The notes beneath the pieces are model-generated. The model was not told where the DNA came from. It worked only from the letters and a program-made list of their open reading frames with translations, and did not search any database. From positions 2,170,001-2,234,000 of the forward strand of contig NZ_CP015992.1 in the NCBI RefSeq assembly GCF_001708505.1: 64,000 nt of DNA. The letters are read 5' to 3'. Source of the stretch: Pseudomonas sp. TCU-HL1. GTDB taxonomy: Bacteria > Pseudomonadota > Gammaproteobacteria > Pseudomonadales > Pseudomonadaceae. The position numbers and the translations under genes are program-made. Shown one piece after another: positions 33,075 through 41,798 of the stretch (position 1 is its first letter; every line of letters begins with the position of its first letter).

Positions 33075-34445
33075 ATGAGCATGCTGAAGAAGCCGCAACA
33101 GGTGGAAGCCGTCGTGTTCTTCAACGACCGCGGCATCTGCAAGCAGATGCTCTTTTCAGAGTTCGAAGCCATCCTCGACGGCGTGGTTGGTCTGCCGGAA
33201 TTCTCCGACTGCCAGATGCAACTGGCCTACCTGATGGTCAACCCGCGACTGCAAGTGCGCGCGGTGGTCTTTTTCTACCTCGACTTCGACGAAGACGGTC
33301 GCGCCGACACCGGCTGGAACCTGCCCCTGCGCCAGCTCGCTGAGCGTGCCGGGCGCGGGCCGGACCTGGGCGCGGGGCCCATCCGCCTGGCCTGTCGCAG
33401 CCAGTGCCCGGTGTCCTGGCAGCAGATGCACCTCTGGGACCCGAGCCTCAACGCCGACCGCAATGACCTGGCGTTGCTGCGCGACGCCATCAAGGGCAAC
33501 AGCCTCGGGATTCTGGTGGAAGAGGAGTTGCCTACTGTGCTGGATGCCGAGCGGCTGCAAGTGGCGCCTGAGGACAGTTGGTACGCCCCGCCGGAGATCA
33601 CCAGGGAAATGGCGGAGCAACTGGCGGAGAAGATGGAAAAGGAGCACCGCCTGAAGACCGCTCAACTGGTCCGACAGCAGCGTTTGCGCCTCAGCTCCCT
33701 TAGCCAGCAGAACGAAGAAGCCATGGCGCGCGTGCGCCAGGCTGCCGACCAGAGCAACACGGCGTTGCACGAGCAGATCCGCGCCCTGCAGCATGCCCTG
33801 CGCGAGCAGGAAGAGGCCAATGCGGGCCTGCAGGCGCAGTTGGTCAGCGAGTCGGAGCGCTATCAGAGCAGCCGTGAAGAAATGAACGTGCAGCTACGGG
33901 CCCTGGAACGTCACGGGCGAACCGAGGCTGACATCCTGCGCGCCCAGTTCGAGGGCGAGCTCCAGGCGCGGGTTGCCGCGGCCGTGGCCGAATACCGCGA
34001 ACAACTGGCGATTCGCGATGTCGAGTTGGCCTACCGGGACCAGCTGGATGCCCAGCTGCAGGCTGAGGTCAACCGCCTTCGCCACGAATGCGACGCGCTG
34101 GAAGGGCAGTCCGGCTCGCTGATGCTGGAGCGCCTGGCGCAGTTGGGTGTCGTGTTCGTGGTCTATCACCCGGGCGCCGGCCATCTGACCATTCCGCTGT
34201 CCGATATCGCGCGCTACCAGGACAACCCCCTGGCGTATGCCGCAGCCAAGTGCTTCGTTTCCGAGAATCAGTATCGCCAGTGGCTGGCCCACTATCAGCA
34301 GCCCACCTGCGAGGCCAGCCTGCCTAACGGCGAGCGTTGCAGTATGCCCATCGATCGCGTCGAGGCGCCGAGCCGTTTCGTCGCTGGCGAGTCCAACTGC
34401 TGCCCCCGTCACCGGGCGGGAGGACGATTGCGTACTGCGGGTTGA
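33075..34445 (+). CDS. Conserved coiled-coil protein of unknown function
   Basis: 456 residues, ATG 33075 with AGAGG upstream. N-terminal alpha/beta part (about 1-165: VEAVVFFNDRGICKQMLF, VRAVVFFYLDFDEDG), central long coiled coil (about 180-350, rich in Glu/Gln/Arg), and a C-terminal part with IPLSDIARYQDNPLAYAA and a Cys/His set (CEASLPNGERC, CCPRH) that may bind zinc. Databases often label such Pseudomonas proteins as partitioning proteins, but no ParA/ParB motif is visible. Probably cytoplasmic; role unknown. Stands alone after the fadH terminator. Confidence 0.8.
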   Translation: MSMLKKPQQVEAVVFFNDRGICKQMLFSEFEAILDGVVGLPEFSDCQMQLAYLMVNPRLQVRAVVFFYLDFDEDGRADTGWNLPLRQLAERAGRGPDLGAGPIRLACRSQCPVSWQQMHLWDPSLNADRNDLALLRDAIKGNSLGILVEEELPTVLDAERLQVAPEDSWYAPPEITREMAEQLAEKMEKEHRLKTAQLVRQQRLRLSSLSQQNEEAMARVRQAADQSNTALHEQIRALQHALREQEEANAGLQAQLVSESERYQSSREEMNVQLRALERHGRTEADILRAQFEGELQARVAAAVAEYREQLAIRDVELAYRDQLDAQLQAEVNRLRHECDALEGQSGSLMLERLAQLGVVFVVYHPGAGHLTIPLSDIARYQDNPLAYAAAKCFVSENQYRQWLAHYQQPTCEASLPNGERCSMPIDRVEAPSRFVAGESNCCPRHRAGGRLRTAG

Positions 34446-34476
34446 GCGGAACCGCATGCGTCCCTGATTTATCCTT

Positions 34477-35481
34477 GTGCCCCTGAAATGGCCGCCAACG
34501 GACTCGAACTTGCCCCTGATCCTGCCTGACTGGAACCCTCGCGCCGCGCTCGAACCTCTGCGCCTGAACTGGCTGACCGCCGCTGGGCTGGAGCTGGCCG
34601 TGCTGCGCCTGGATGCCCTGGACACGCGGGTGTCGGGCAACAAATGGTTCAAGCTGGCCCCCTACCTGGCCCAGGCTGAGCGTGCCGGTGCCGAGGGTGT
34701 CATCAGTCTCGGCGGTGCGCACTCCAATCATCTTCACGCCCTGGCTGCGGCCGGTGCTCGCTTCGGTTTTCCCACGGTCGGCCTGTTGCGCGGAGAGCCC
34801 CTGGATTCGCCCACCGTGCGCGATCTCGAAGGTTTCGGCATGCGGCTTCACTGGCTGGGTTATGGCGGCTATCGCGCGCGCCACCAGCCGGGCTTCTGGG
34901 AGCCCTGGCTGCAGCGATACCCGTGTTTTCAGCCCGTTCCCGAGGGCGGCGGCGGGCTGGCGGGTGCCCGGGGCTGCGCCGAACTGGTGGGGATGATCCG
35001 CGAGCAACTGACGGTCCTTGGCTGGAGTGACTACCACAGCCTGTGGACCGCCGTCGGCACCGGCACCACCCTGGCCGGGCTGGTGCTGGGCGAGGCGGGC
35101 GCGCATCCGGTGATCGGCGCCCTGGCGGTGCCGCCGGACCACGGTGTGGCCGGGCAGGTGAGCGCCATCCTCGGTGAGGCGGGGTGCGCCGACCGGGGCT
35201 ATCAGCTGATCGATGCCAGTCGCGGCGGCTTCGCCCGGCTGGATGCCGAGCTTGCGCGTTTTCTCCTGGAGAGCGAGCAGGCGGGCGGGTTAGCCCTGGA
35301 GCCGCTCTACACCGCGAAGGCCCTGCTGGCCATCCATGACGAAGCACGTGCCGGCCGCCTCCCCGCGGGTAGCCGCCTGGTGCTGCTGCATACCGGTGGC
35401 CTGCAGGGACGCCGGGCCATGCAGGCCGATCTGTTGCAACTGGCCGGCTACACTGACCGGACAGTGGAAATACAAGGATGA
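34477..35481 (+). CDS. ACC deaminase/D-cysteine desulfhydrase family PLP enzyme
   Basis: 334 residues from GTG 34477 (TTG 34510 possible; homology starts near DWNPRAALEPL). Fold type II PLP enzyme: K56 in SGNKWFKLAP is the likely Schiff base, GGAHSNHLHALAAAG follows, and the phosphate cup is TAVGTGTTLAGL. The family includes D-cysteine desulfhydrase and ACC deaminase. The substrate cannot be fixed from sequence; ACC deaminase proper is less likely because its KLEYL context is replaced. It precedes the cNMP-rhodanese gene by four bases. Confidence 0.85.
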   Translation: MPLKWPPTDSNLPLILPDWNPRAALEPLRLNWLTAAGLELAVLRLDALDTRVSGNKWFKLAPYLAQAERAGAEGVISLGGAHSNHLHALAAAGARFGFPTVGLLRGEPLDSPTVRDLEGFGMRLHWLGYGGYRARHQPGFWEPWLQRYPCFQPVPEGGGGLAGARGCAELVGMIREQLTVLGWSDYHSLWTAVGTGTTLAGLVLGEAGAHPVIGALAVPPDHGVAGQVSAILGEAGCADRGYQLIDASRGGFARLDAELARFLLESEQAGGLALEPLYTAKALLAIHDEARAGRLPAGSRLVLLHTGGLQGRRAMQADLLQLAGYTDRTVEIQG

Positions 35482-35485
35482 CTCC

Positions 35486-36592
35486 ATGAGCGAACCTCTG
35501 ACTCTCCAGCAATTGCGCAGCCTGGTTCCGCTCAATGCGCTGTCCGAGCAACAGTGGCGCGAGTTGCGCGCGCAACTGGTGCCGCAGCCCCTGCTGGCGG
35601 GGCAACTGCTGTTCCGGCGCGGTGATCAGGCGCGCTTGAGCTACTACCTGCTTTCCGGCGAGCTAGTGCTGCGGGATGCCGACGGTGCAGAGGTACGCCT
35701 GGAGGCCGGCAGTGAAGCCGGTTGTCACCCCATTTCCCCGAGCCTGCCACGCTTGCACGAAGCACTCGCGGTGCGAGACTGCTCCCTGTTGGCCGTCGAC
35801 AGCGCTACCCTGGCGCGCCAGCTGACCTGGAATTCCGCCCATCAGGACCTGCTGCTGGAACGGAGTGCGGAGGGCGACAGCGAGTGGCTCGAATCGCTAC
35901 TGGCCAGCCCGTTGCTGGCCAAGGTGCCGCCGGCGAACGTACGTAGCATGCTGGAGCGGCTGCGGCGCATGGAGTTGCCTGCCGGCAGCCAGGTGGTGAC
36001 TGAGGGGGAGGCGGGTGATTGCTGCTACTTCCTGCAATCCGGCCGCGCCGAGGTCATTCGTGGCGCAGGCAGTGACCAGCAATTGCTCGCCGAACTCGAC
36101 GTGGGTGCCTGTTTCGGCGAAGAGGCTCTGCTGGGCGACTGTCCACGCAACGCCAGCATTACCCTGCTGGCGGATAGCGTGCTGCAGCGCCTGGACCGCG
36201 AGGACTTCCTCGAACTGCTCAAGGCACCGGTGGTGGATGAGGTGAGCCTGGGCGAGGCGGCGCGCCTGATGGGGGCCGGAGGTCAATGGCTGGATGTGCG
36301 CCTGCAAGAGGAGTACGAGCGCGCCCATGCACCCCAGGCGCTGAACATGCCGTTGCACCTGTTGCGCCTGAAGGCGCGATTGCTCGATGGCGACGGCACC
36401 TACCTCTGCTATTGCGACAGTGGCAAGCGCAGTGCCAGTGCCGTGTTCATGCTCTCCCAGCTGGGGTTTCGCGCCTATGCCTTGCGCGACGGGCTGGACG
36501 CGCTGCCGGCCGTGCAGCGCGATGCATTGATCAGCGAAGTGGGTGCCGGCTACCTGGCCCGCTCCGGTGGTCGGGTCGAGCGCAGTCGCTGA
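35486..36592 (+). CDS. Double cyclic-nucleotide-binding plus rhodanese protein
   Basis: 368 residues, ATG 35486 after AAGGATG. Domain 1 (about 15-125) is a degenerate cNMP-binding fold; domain 2 (about 135-255) keeps more of the family pattern (VVTEGEAGDCCYFLQSGRAEVI, GACFGEEALLGDCPRNASI), though the phosphate cassette reads FGEEALL...RNAS. Domain 3 (about 262-350) is a rhodanese with the active loop CDSGKRS, hence a sulfur- or redox-active Cys. No helix-turn-helix, so not a CRP-type regulator. Co-transcribed with the PLP enzyme, which may supply sulfide. Confidence 0.85.
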   Translation: MSEPLTLQQLRSLVPLNALSEQQWRELRAQLVPQPLLAGQLLFRRGDQARLSYYLLSGELVLRDADGAEVRLEAGSEAGCHPISPSLPRLHEALAVRDCSLLAVDSATLARQLTWNSAHQDLLLERSAEGDSEWLESLLASPLLAKVPPANVRSMLERLRRMELPAGSQVVTEGEAGDCCYFLQSGRAEVIRGAGSDQQLLAELDVGACFGEEALLGDCPRNASITLLADSVLQRLDREDFLELLKAPVVDEVSLGEAARLMGAGGQWLDVRLQEEYERAHAPQALNMPLHLLRLKARLLDGDGTYLCYCDSGKRSASAVFMLSQLGFRAYALRDGLDALPAVQRDALISEVGAGYLARSGGRVERSR

Positions 36593-37072
36593 TCCCTTCG
36601 TCGGCCTGGTGTCGATGGGGGGAGCCCCGGATGTGGGGTAATCAATACCCGCTTCAATATTCGCCAGACACTATTGGAAGTAAGCCAACGTTTCTCCCGC
36701 CTTATATCTCCGCACTTGAGTTCAAGTTTTCAGGAAGTTGAGCCAGTTGTTTCGACGCCCAATACTGGGTCACCAAAGTCGGTTTAACTTTCCGACTAAC
36801 GACTTGATACGGTTGCGTGTCCCTGAGGGCTCAACAACGCTGAGGACGCGGAGGGCCACTCCCCTGGAGTGGCCGGCCTCCGCAGGTACGGCGTTCTTCG
36901 CCAGGGCGTCCTGGTACACCTGGGCAACTGCCAGCGTGTGCTGTTCCTGACTGGTTGGCGCCGCGTTTCCCATTACTCGTCCGCACTTGGGTAATTGCCC
37001 GAGGCTCGTCCTCGTGGTCAGCGCCCAGGCATTTCTACGGCTGAAACTTCACCCGCATAGAAGGGCAATGTC
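36593..37072. other. 480-base structured leader region
   Basis: No credible gene. AT-richer than its flanks. Contains a nested stem set: GTTGAGCC (36737-36744) pairs with GGCTCAAC (36828-36835) and encloses CCCA/TGGG and AGTCGG/CCGACT hairpins. Immediately after comes a 15-bp stem with a GGC bulge and CCT loop (36848-36883). The genes after it encode two secreted paralogues. Probably a long 5' leader or a small RNA locus. Confidence 0.45.
36737..36883 (+). ncRNA. Candidate structured RNA element
   Basis: Outer stem 36737-36744/36828-36835 (8 bp), inner hairpins at 36758-36769 and 36777-36797, and a strong hairpin 36848-36883 (GCGGAG GGCCACTCC, loop CCT, GGAGTGGCC, bulge GGC, CTCCGC). GTTGTT (36746) can also pair with AACAAC (36833), giving a competing fold. 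No known riboswitch class recognised. Confidence 0.3.
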
Positions 37073-38371
37073 ATGCGCATAACAGCCACAACAGTCGCAG
37101 TTTCGCTGATTCTGGGCGTTGGTTTGCAACCGGTCCGGGCGGCACTCTACGCGGTGGACCGGGAAGCCCCGACCCGCGCCAATGGTTTCTTCGCGGCCTG
37201 GTACCAGGATACTCATGGCTGGGCCCTGGACCTCTGTCTGTCCAGGGCCCAGAGCTCCCGCGTGCCCGGCAACTACATGTGTACATTGCTGCCCAGTCCC
37301 GGGGTATTCGACGACACCCAGCCCATCAGTTTCCCCAGCAACTTCCCTGACGAGGCCTTCTGGTTCACGGGCGATGCCGCAATCACCGATGCCGCCAGTG
37401 GCATCGACCTGCTGTACGTGTCTGCGGTGGAGGCGGCCTTCAACGGTGAGTTGCCCGCCGAGAACGACCAGGTCAGCTTCGCCCGGATTCGTATCCGGGT
37501 GACCGTGCCCACGGCCGGTACCTACACCGTGACCCACCCATACGGCGTGGACGTGTTCCGGGTCGATGCACCTGGTACGCGCGCCATCAACATGACCCGC
37601 GATATCGGTATTGGTGTGCCGGGTGATTTCCAGGGCGCGCTCAAGGGCGATGTTGGGCCGTTTCTGCGCAGCGTCAATGGCCCTTATCAGGAAGCCAACC
37701 CGGATACGGGGCTGGTGGAGAACTTCGTCGGCGACCCGAACCTGACCGAAGAGGTCACGGGCAGCCCGTTCGGCACCAACTTCGTGCGCATCGAAGGCCC
37801 CGGTGGATTGCGCCTGGAAACCCGGCTGTTCGCCGTCTCCGGCAAGCTCTCCAGCGTCCAGTTGCCGACGCCCCTGCAGGTTTCCCGCACCACCTATTCC
37901 CGTGGCGAGAACGGGGCAGGGCAGACGCAGCAGGATGTCTTCGTCCTGGCGCCACCGCCGGGGGGCAGCGCCAGCTTCACCGACGCCGGTGGTACGCCCA
38001 CGGTCATGCAGGGCACCGTGCTGGGTGCTTGGTATGGCCAGTCGGGCCGCGATCCGGGCGGCCCCGGCAGCGTCAGCATCAGCGCGGACAACTCGGCCGT
38101 GGTGCCGGGCAGCCTGCCCACCAGCAAGACCAGCGCGTTGGTGGACGTGGTGACCATTGGCCGCGCCGAGTACAGCCTGGCCAACAACATGCTGACGGTG
38201 GAAGCCGTCTCCAGTGACCGCACCGGCCAACCGGGGCTGACGGTCGACGGCGTCGGCGCTCTGGTCGGCGGTCGCCTGCAGCAGGTGGTCACGCCGATTC
38301 CCCCGGCGCGCGTCACGGTGATCTCCGCCAACGGCGGCCGCGACACCGAAGACGTACGGATTCTTCCCTGA
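37073..38371 (+). CDS. Secreted protein of unknown function, paralogue A
   Basis: 432 residues. Signal peptide (about 1-23, cleavage near VRA-AL). Two Cys in the mature N-terminal part (LDLCLSRAQSSR, NYMCTLLPSPG) may form a disulfide. Conserved blocks shared with the next gene: FPSNFPDEAFW, FARIRIRVTVP, THPYGVDVFRVDAPG, RAINMTRDIGIG and VTGSPFGTNFVRIEGPGG. Beta-rich; ends in VTVISANGGRDTEDV. No known domain. The pair lies 31 bases apart and probably forms one operon behind a long leader. Confidence 0.75.
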   Translation: MRITATTVAVSLILGVGLQPVRAALYAVDREAPTRANGFFAAWYQDTHGWALDLCLSRAQSSRVPGNYMCTLLPSPGVFDDTQPISFPSNFPDEAFWFTGDAAITDAASGIDLLYVSAVEAAFNGELPAENDQVSFARIRIRVTVPTAGTYTVTHPYGVDVFRVDAPGTRAINMTRDIGIGVPGDFQGALKGDVGPFLRSVNGPYQEANPDTGLVENFVGDPNLTEEVTGSPFGTNFVRIEGPGGLRLETRLFAVSGKLSSVQLPTPLQVSRTTYSRGENGAGQTQQDVFVLAPPPGGSASFTDAGGTPTVMQGTVLGAWYGQSGRDPGGPGSVSISADNSAVVPGSLPTSKTSALVDVVTIGRAEYSLANNMLTVEAVSSDRTGQPGLTVDGVGALVGGRLQQVVTPIPPARVTVISANGGRDTEDVRILP

Positions 38372-38402
38372 GCGCAAACCCCAGATTGCTATGGAGATTG
38401 TC

Positions 38403-40670
38403 ATGCACAAGTGGCCAGTAGTTCTTGCGATGGTAATGGGGCTGGGTGCCGGAAGCGCACAGGCCCAGCTCGCCGCGGTCGACCCGGGTCCGTACACCGC
38501 GGCGACCGGCGGCTTTCCCCTGTGGTACCAGGACCGGGCGGACCCGGATGCGGCGAAGCTGAAGCTCGAACTGTGCCTGTCCAAGGCGCAGAGCTCGCGG
38601 GCGCCGGGTAATTTCATGTGCACCCTGTTGCCCAGCCCCGGTATTTTCGACGAGACCAAGCCCATTGTCTTTCCGGGCAACTTCCCCGACGAGAGTTTCT
38701 GGATGCTCGCCGAGGCCCAAATCGACGATCCGGGCAATGGCATCGAGCTGGAAGCCTATGTCGCTGGTGTCGAGGCGGCCTTCGCCAGCGAAGTGCCGCG
38801 CCAGGGCGACCAGCAGAGCTTTGCGCGCATCCGCATCCGGGTGAATGTGCCGGTGGAGGGCACCTACCGGGTGGTCCATCCCTACGGCGTGGACACGTTC
38901 AACGTCACCGCCCCCGGACGTCGCGCCATCAACATGACCCGCGACATCGGCATTAGCGCGCCGGGTGATTTTCGCGGTGCTCTGGCCGGCAACGTCGGTC
39001 CGTTCCTGGTCAGTCGCAATGGTCCGTATCGGGAAATCGATCCGCAGACCGGAGTGCTGGAAACCTTCATTGGCGACCCCAACCTCACCGAGCAGGTTAC
39101 CGGCAGCCCCTTCGGGACCAACTACGTGCGCATCGAAGGACCCGGTGGGCGCGTGGCCCAGACCAACCTGTTCAGCCTGTCGGGCAAGGTCCTCAGCAGC
39201 CGCGCGGGTACGTCCCTGGAAGTCCCGCGTGCCAGCTACAGCCGCAGTGCCGGCCGTACCTGGATCTCGGTCTTTGGCAATTCAGTCGCTGGCGCAAGCC
39301 TGTGCTTCCGCGAGTCCATCGACTTGGTGGGCGATCCGCCGTCGCCCTGCCAGTTCCAGATGACCGGCAGCGACAGCGGCACGTTCTTTGGGCTGGACAG
39401 CAACCCGGCCAGCTTGCCGCCGCAGATCGTGGTGACTGCCACCGACAGCAGCGGCCAGACTGCGCCGACCACCCTGAGCCAGCCGCTGATGGACTCGGTC
39501 GAAATCAACTCGGCGCGGTACTCGGCTGCAGATCGCACCCTGATCATCGAAGCGCAATCCAGCGACGAGGTGCAGGTGCCTGTCCTGGCGGCCGAAGGCT
39601 TCGGTGCGCTGACCCGGGCAACTGGCACTCAGCAGCGCCTGGTTGCGGTGGAGGTGGCGCAGCCGCCAGCGTTCGTGACAGTGAAGTCCGCGGCGGGTGG
39701 TGCGGATACCGAGCCTGTGACGGTCATCGGCGCGCCCGGTGGCCCGGCCAATCAGCCGCCCGTGGCCATGGCGGACGCCGCCAGTACCGCGCCCGGCACC
39801 CCGGTGAGCATCAATGTGCTGGTCAATGACAGCGACCCGGACGGCAATGTGCCGCTGTCCATCGCCAACCTCACCCAACCGGCGCAGGGCACGGGTAGCG
39901 TGGTCGCCAGCGGTGCTTCGGTGACCTATACGCCGCCGTCCGGCCTCGACAGCCCGCTGACTGCCAGCTTCAGCTACCAGGCGCGGGACAGCCTGGGTGC
40001 GCTCTCGGCACCGGCGACGGTCACCGTGTCCGTAGCCGGCAACCAGCCGCCGGTGGCGGGGGACGACTCGGCGAGCACTACGGCGCCGAACCCGGTCACC
40101 ATCAACGTGCTGGCCAACGATAGCGATCCGGAAGGTAGCGTGCTGAGTGTGGCCAGCCTGACCCAGCCACCGACCGGGCAGGGCAGCGTTGCCGGCAACG
40201 GCACCAACGCCACCTACACGCCGCCGGCCAACCTGGCCAGCCCGCTGACCACCCGCTTCAGCTACCGTGCCCAGGACGCGCAGGGCAACCTGTCCGGTGT
40301 CGCAACGGTGAGCGTGTCCGTGGCGCCGGTACAGGTGCCGGCGGAAACCCTGGGCATCGGTTCGGCCACGGTGCGCGCAACAGGCGGCCTGGGGGGGCTG
40401 GTGTCGGGCATCCTCGGCATCCTGTCGCCGTCGGCGCGGCGCTACGACTGGGATATCAGCGGCACCACCTCGCGCCCTGTCGGCAACAGCATCCGCGTCG
40501 AGGTGACCAGCAGCTCCGGCGTTACCCTGCTGGGAACCGTGACGCCGGCAGCCAATGGCACCTGGCGCGTGACCGTCACCAACTCCAGCATCGCGCCCAG
40601 CAACAGCCCCAGCGCCACTGTGCGCTCGGCCTTTGGGACCGTGCGGACCAGCCCGGTGACTGTGCAGTAA
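38403..40670 (+). CDS. Secreted protein of unknown function with Ig-like repeats, paralogue B
   Basis: 755 residues. ATG 38403, preceded by GGAG at six bases, gives a signal peptide (cleavage near AQA-QL); ATG 38391 has no such site. Residues to about 440 are homologous to paralogue A, including LCLSKAQSSR, MCTLLPSPGIFDETKP and INMTRDIGIS. Then come two cadherin/Big_9-type units (about 455-550 and 550-650) with ANQPPVA or NQPPVAGDDSAS, LVNDSDPDG or LANDSDPEG and FSYQARD or FSYRAQD, and a C-terminal beta domain of about 100 residues. Looks like a surface or exported matrix protein. Confidence 0.78.
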   Translation: MHKWPVVLAMVMGLGAGSAQAQLAAVDPGPYTAATGGFPLWYQDRADPDAAKLKLELCLSKAQSSRAPGNFMCTLLPSPGIFDETKPIVFPGNFPDESFWMLAEAQIDDPGNGIELEAYVAGVEAAFASEVPRQGDQQSFARIRIRVNVPVEGTYRVVHPYGVDTFNVTAPGRRAINMTRDIGISAPGDFRGALAGNVGPFLVSRNGPYREIDPQTGVLETFIGDPNLTEQVTGSPFGTNYVRIEGPGGRVAQTNLFSLSGKVLSSRAGTSLEVPRASYSRSAGRTWISVFGNSVAGASLCFRESIDLVGDPPSPCQFQMTGSDSGTFFGLDSNPASLPPQIVVTATDSSGQTAPTTLSQPLMDSVEINSARYSAADRTLIIEAQSSDEVQVPVLAAEGFGALTRATGTQQRLVAVEVAQPPAFVTVKSAAGGADTEPVTVIGAPGGPANQPPVAMADAASTAPGTPVSINVLVNDSDPDGNVPLSIANLTQPAQGTGSVVASGASVTYTPPSGLDSPLTASFSYQARDSLGALSAPATVTVSVAGNQPPVAGDDSASTTAPNPVTINVLANDSDPEGSVLSVASLTQPPTGQGSVAGNGTNATYTPPANLASPLTTRFSYRAQDAQGNLSGVATVSVSVAPVQVPAETLGIGSATVRATGGLGGLVSGILGILSPSARRYDWDISGTTSRPVGNSIRVEVTSSSGVTLLGTVTPAANGTWRVTVTNSSIAPSNSPSATVRSAFGTVRTSPVTVQ

Positions 40671-40683
40671 GGGGGAGTCAGTA

Positions 40684-40724
40684 AACGCCCGCAGGCCGTC
40701 ACGGCTGCGGGCGTTCTGCTTTTG
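40684..40724 (+). terminator. Terminator after the secreted pair
   Basis: AACGCCCGCA (40684-40693) pairs with TGCGGGCGTT (40706-40715), with an inner GCCGT/CGGC, followed by CTGCTTTT. Confidence 0.8.
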
Positions 40725-40727
40725 TAG

Positions 40728-40744
40728 GGTGCGCTGCGCGCACC
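40728..40744. repeat. Short REP-like hairpin
   Basis: GGTGCGC, TGC, GCGCACC, preceded by GTAG. A motif of this type recurs in Pseudomonas intergenic DNA. It lies between the convergent secreted-pair and DUF1853 genes. Confidence 0.45.
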
Positions 40745-40761
40745 GAGATTCCTGCCCGGTC

Positions 40762-41706
40762 CTACAACGGCGCCAACGGCCAGCGGTCGCTGACCACGAA
40801 GGCCCGATCAGCTTCCTGCCAGATGCCCTGTCCGTCCGGAACCAGTCGCACCAGAAGGCGCGCCGGGCTGCCCGGTTCGAGTTGTTCGCGCCACTGGCGA
40901 AAATGCTCCTCGGTCCAGCAGGCGTCGGCGTCGCTGGCCGCAGGCGCCAGCCAGGCTTGCCGGGGCAGTGGTTGCCAGTGGCCGTCAGTGGTCTGGCCGA
41001 GGAAGTCGTCCAGTTCGTTCTGGCGCAACCAGTGCCCGCGCAGATGCAAGGGATTGGCCCCCTGCGGCGCCGTACAGGTGCCTGGCCAGGGGTAGAAGAG
41101 GTAGCCGCCGAGCCAAAGTTCGGCGCTGGCCGGCTGGGCGTCCAGTTGGTCCAGCGCCTGGCGGCTTTCGGGGCTGGATGACAGCGGCAACTGGTGCTGG
41201 CTGAGGTGTTCCAGCTTGAGGTCGAGGCGGTCGTGGCTGCCGGGACCCAGCCATTGCGAGGGACTGCCGCCATCGCCATGGCGCGGGCCCAGGTAGAGCT
41301 TGATCGCCAGTTCCAGGTGATGCACGCCTTCGGCGTCGCGCAGCAACAGGTCCAGCTCGCCCAGGGTTTGTCCGGCAATGCGGATCGGCAGGTTGGCCGC
41401 CAGCAGTTCGACGTCCGGTGCCTGGCTGAGGGCGAACTGCCAGAGGCGCTCGTAGTAGAGGCCCAGACGTCGATTGGGCGCCTGCGTCAGCCAGTGATCG
41501 AGCATGTCCGGTTGCCGGTCCAGCCGGTGCAGCCACTCGGCCAGGCGCTCGGGATGGCTGGCCCAGCCGCTGGCGCTCAACGGGTGGCGCTGGCGCCAGG
41601 GCGGTTGGCTGAGCAGTGGCGGTGAAAGCAGGGCCCAGGCCAGGTCGCGCACACCCGGGTGGCGCAACTGGCGGGGCAGGTCGGTCAGCGATTCGAAGGC
41701 TTGCAT
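40762..41706 (-). CDS. DUF1853 family protein
   Basis: 314 residues from ATG 41706 (the longer frame to 41757 lacks homology). Contains LGLYYERLWQFAL, LGELDLLLRDAEGVHHLELAIKLYLG and DRLDLKLEHL. The E-x-D-LLL...HLELAIK pattern resembles a PD-(D/E)xK nuclease-like core, but that is my inference from spacing. Family function unknown. Divergent from nadK, 92 bases away. Confidence 0.8.
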   Translation of the reverse strand: MQAFESLTDLPRQLRHPGVRDLAWALLSPPLLSQPPWRQRHPLSASGWASHPERLAEWLHRLDRQPDMLDHWLTQAPNRRLGLYYERLWQFALSQAPDVELLAANLPIRIAGQTLGELDLLLRDAEGVHHLELAIKLYLGPRHGDGGSPSQWLGPGSHDRLDLKLEHLSQHQLPLSSSPESRQALDQLDAQPASAELWLGGYLFYPWPGTCTAPQGANPLHLRGHWLRQNELDDFLGQTTDGHWQPLPRQAWLAPAASDADACWTEEHFRQWREQLEPGSPARLLVRLVPDGQGIWQEADRAFVVSDRWPLAPL

Positions 41707-41798
41707 GTTGCGAGCATAGCCGACGGCGGTTTGCCGCTGTCCGCTGCTATCCCCCATAATTCCGCCATTCCTCTCCCTGCTATCCGCCCTGGAGCCCC

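Noticed and set aside
36737..36835. GTTGAGC...GCTCAAC as an integron attC site
   Set aside because: Both elements fit the GTTRRRY and RYYYAAC patterns, but in reversed order for one attC (RYYYAAC should come first). No integrase gene or cassette is present.
39282..41378. 698-codon minus-strand frame crossing the DUF1853 and paralogue B genes
   Set aside because: It reads out of frame through two well-supported genes and across a strong terminator.
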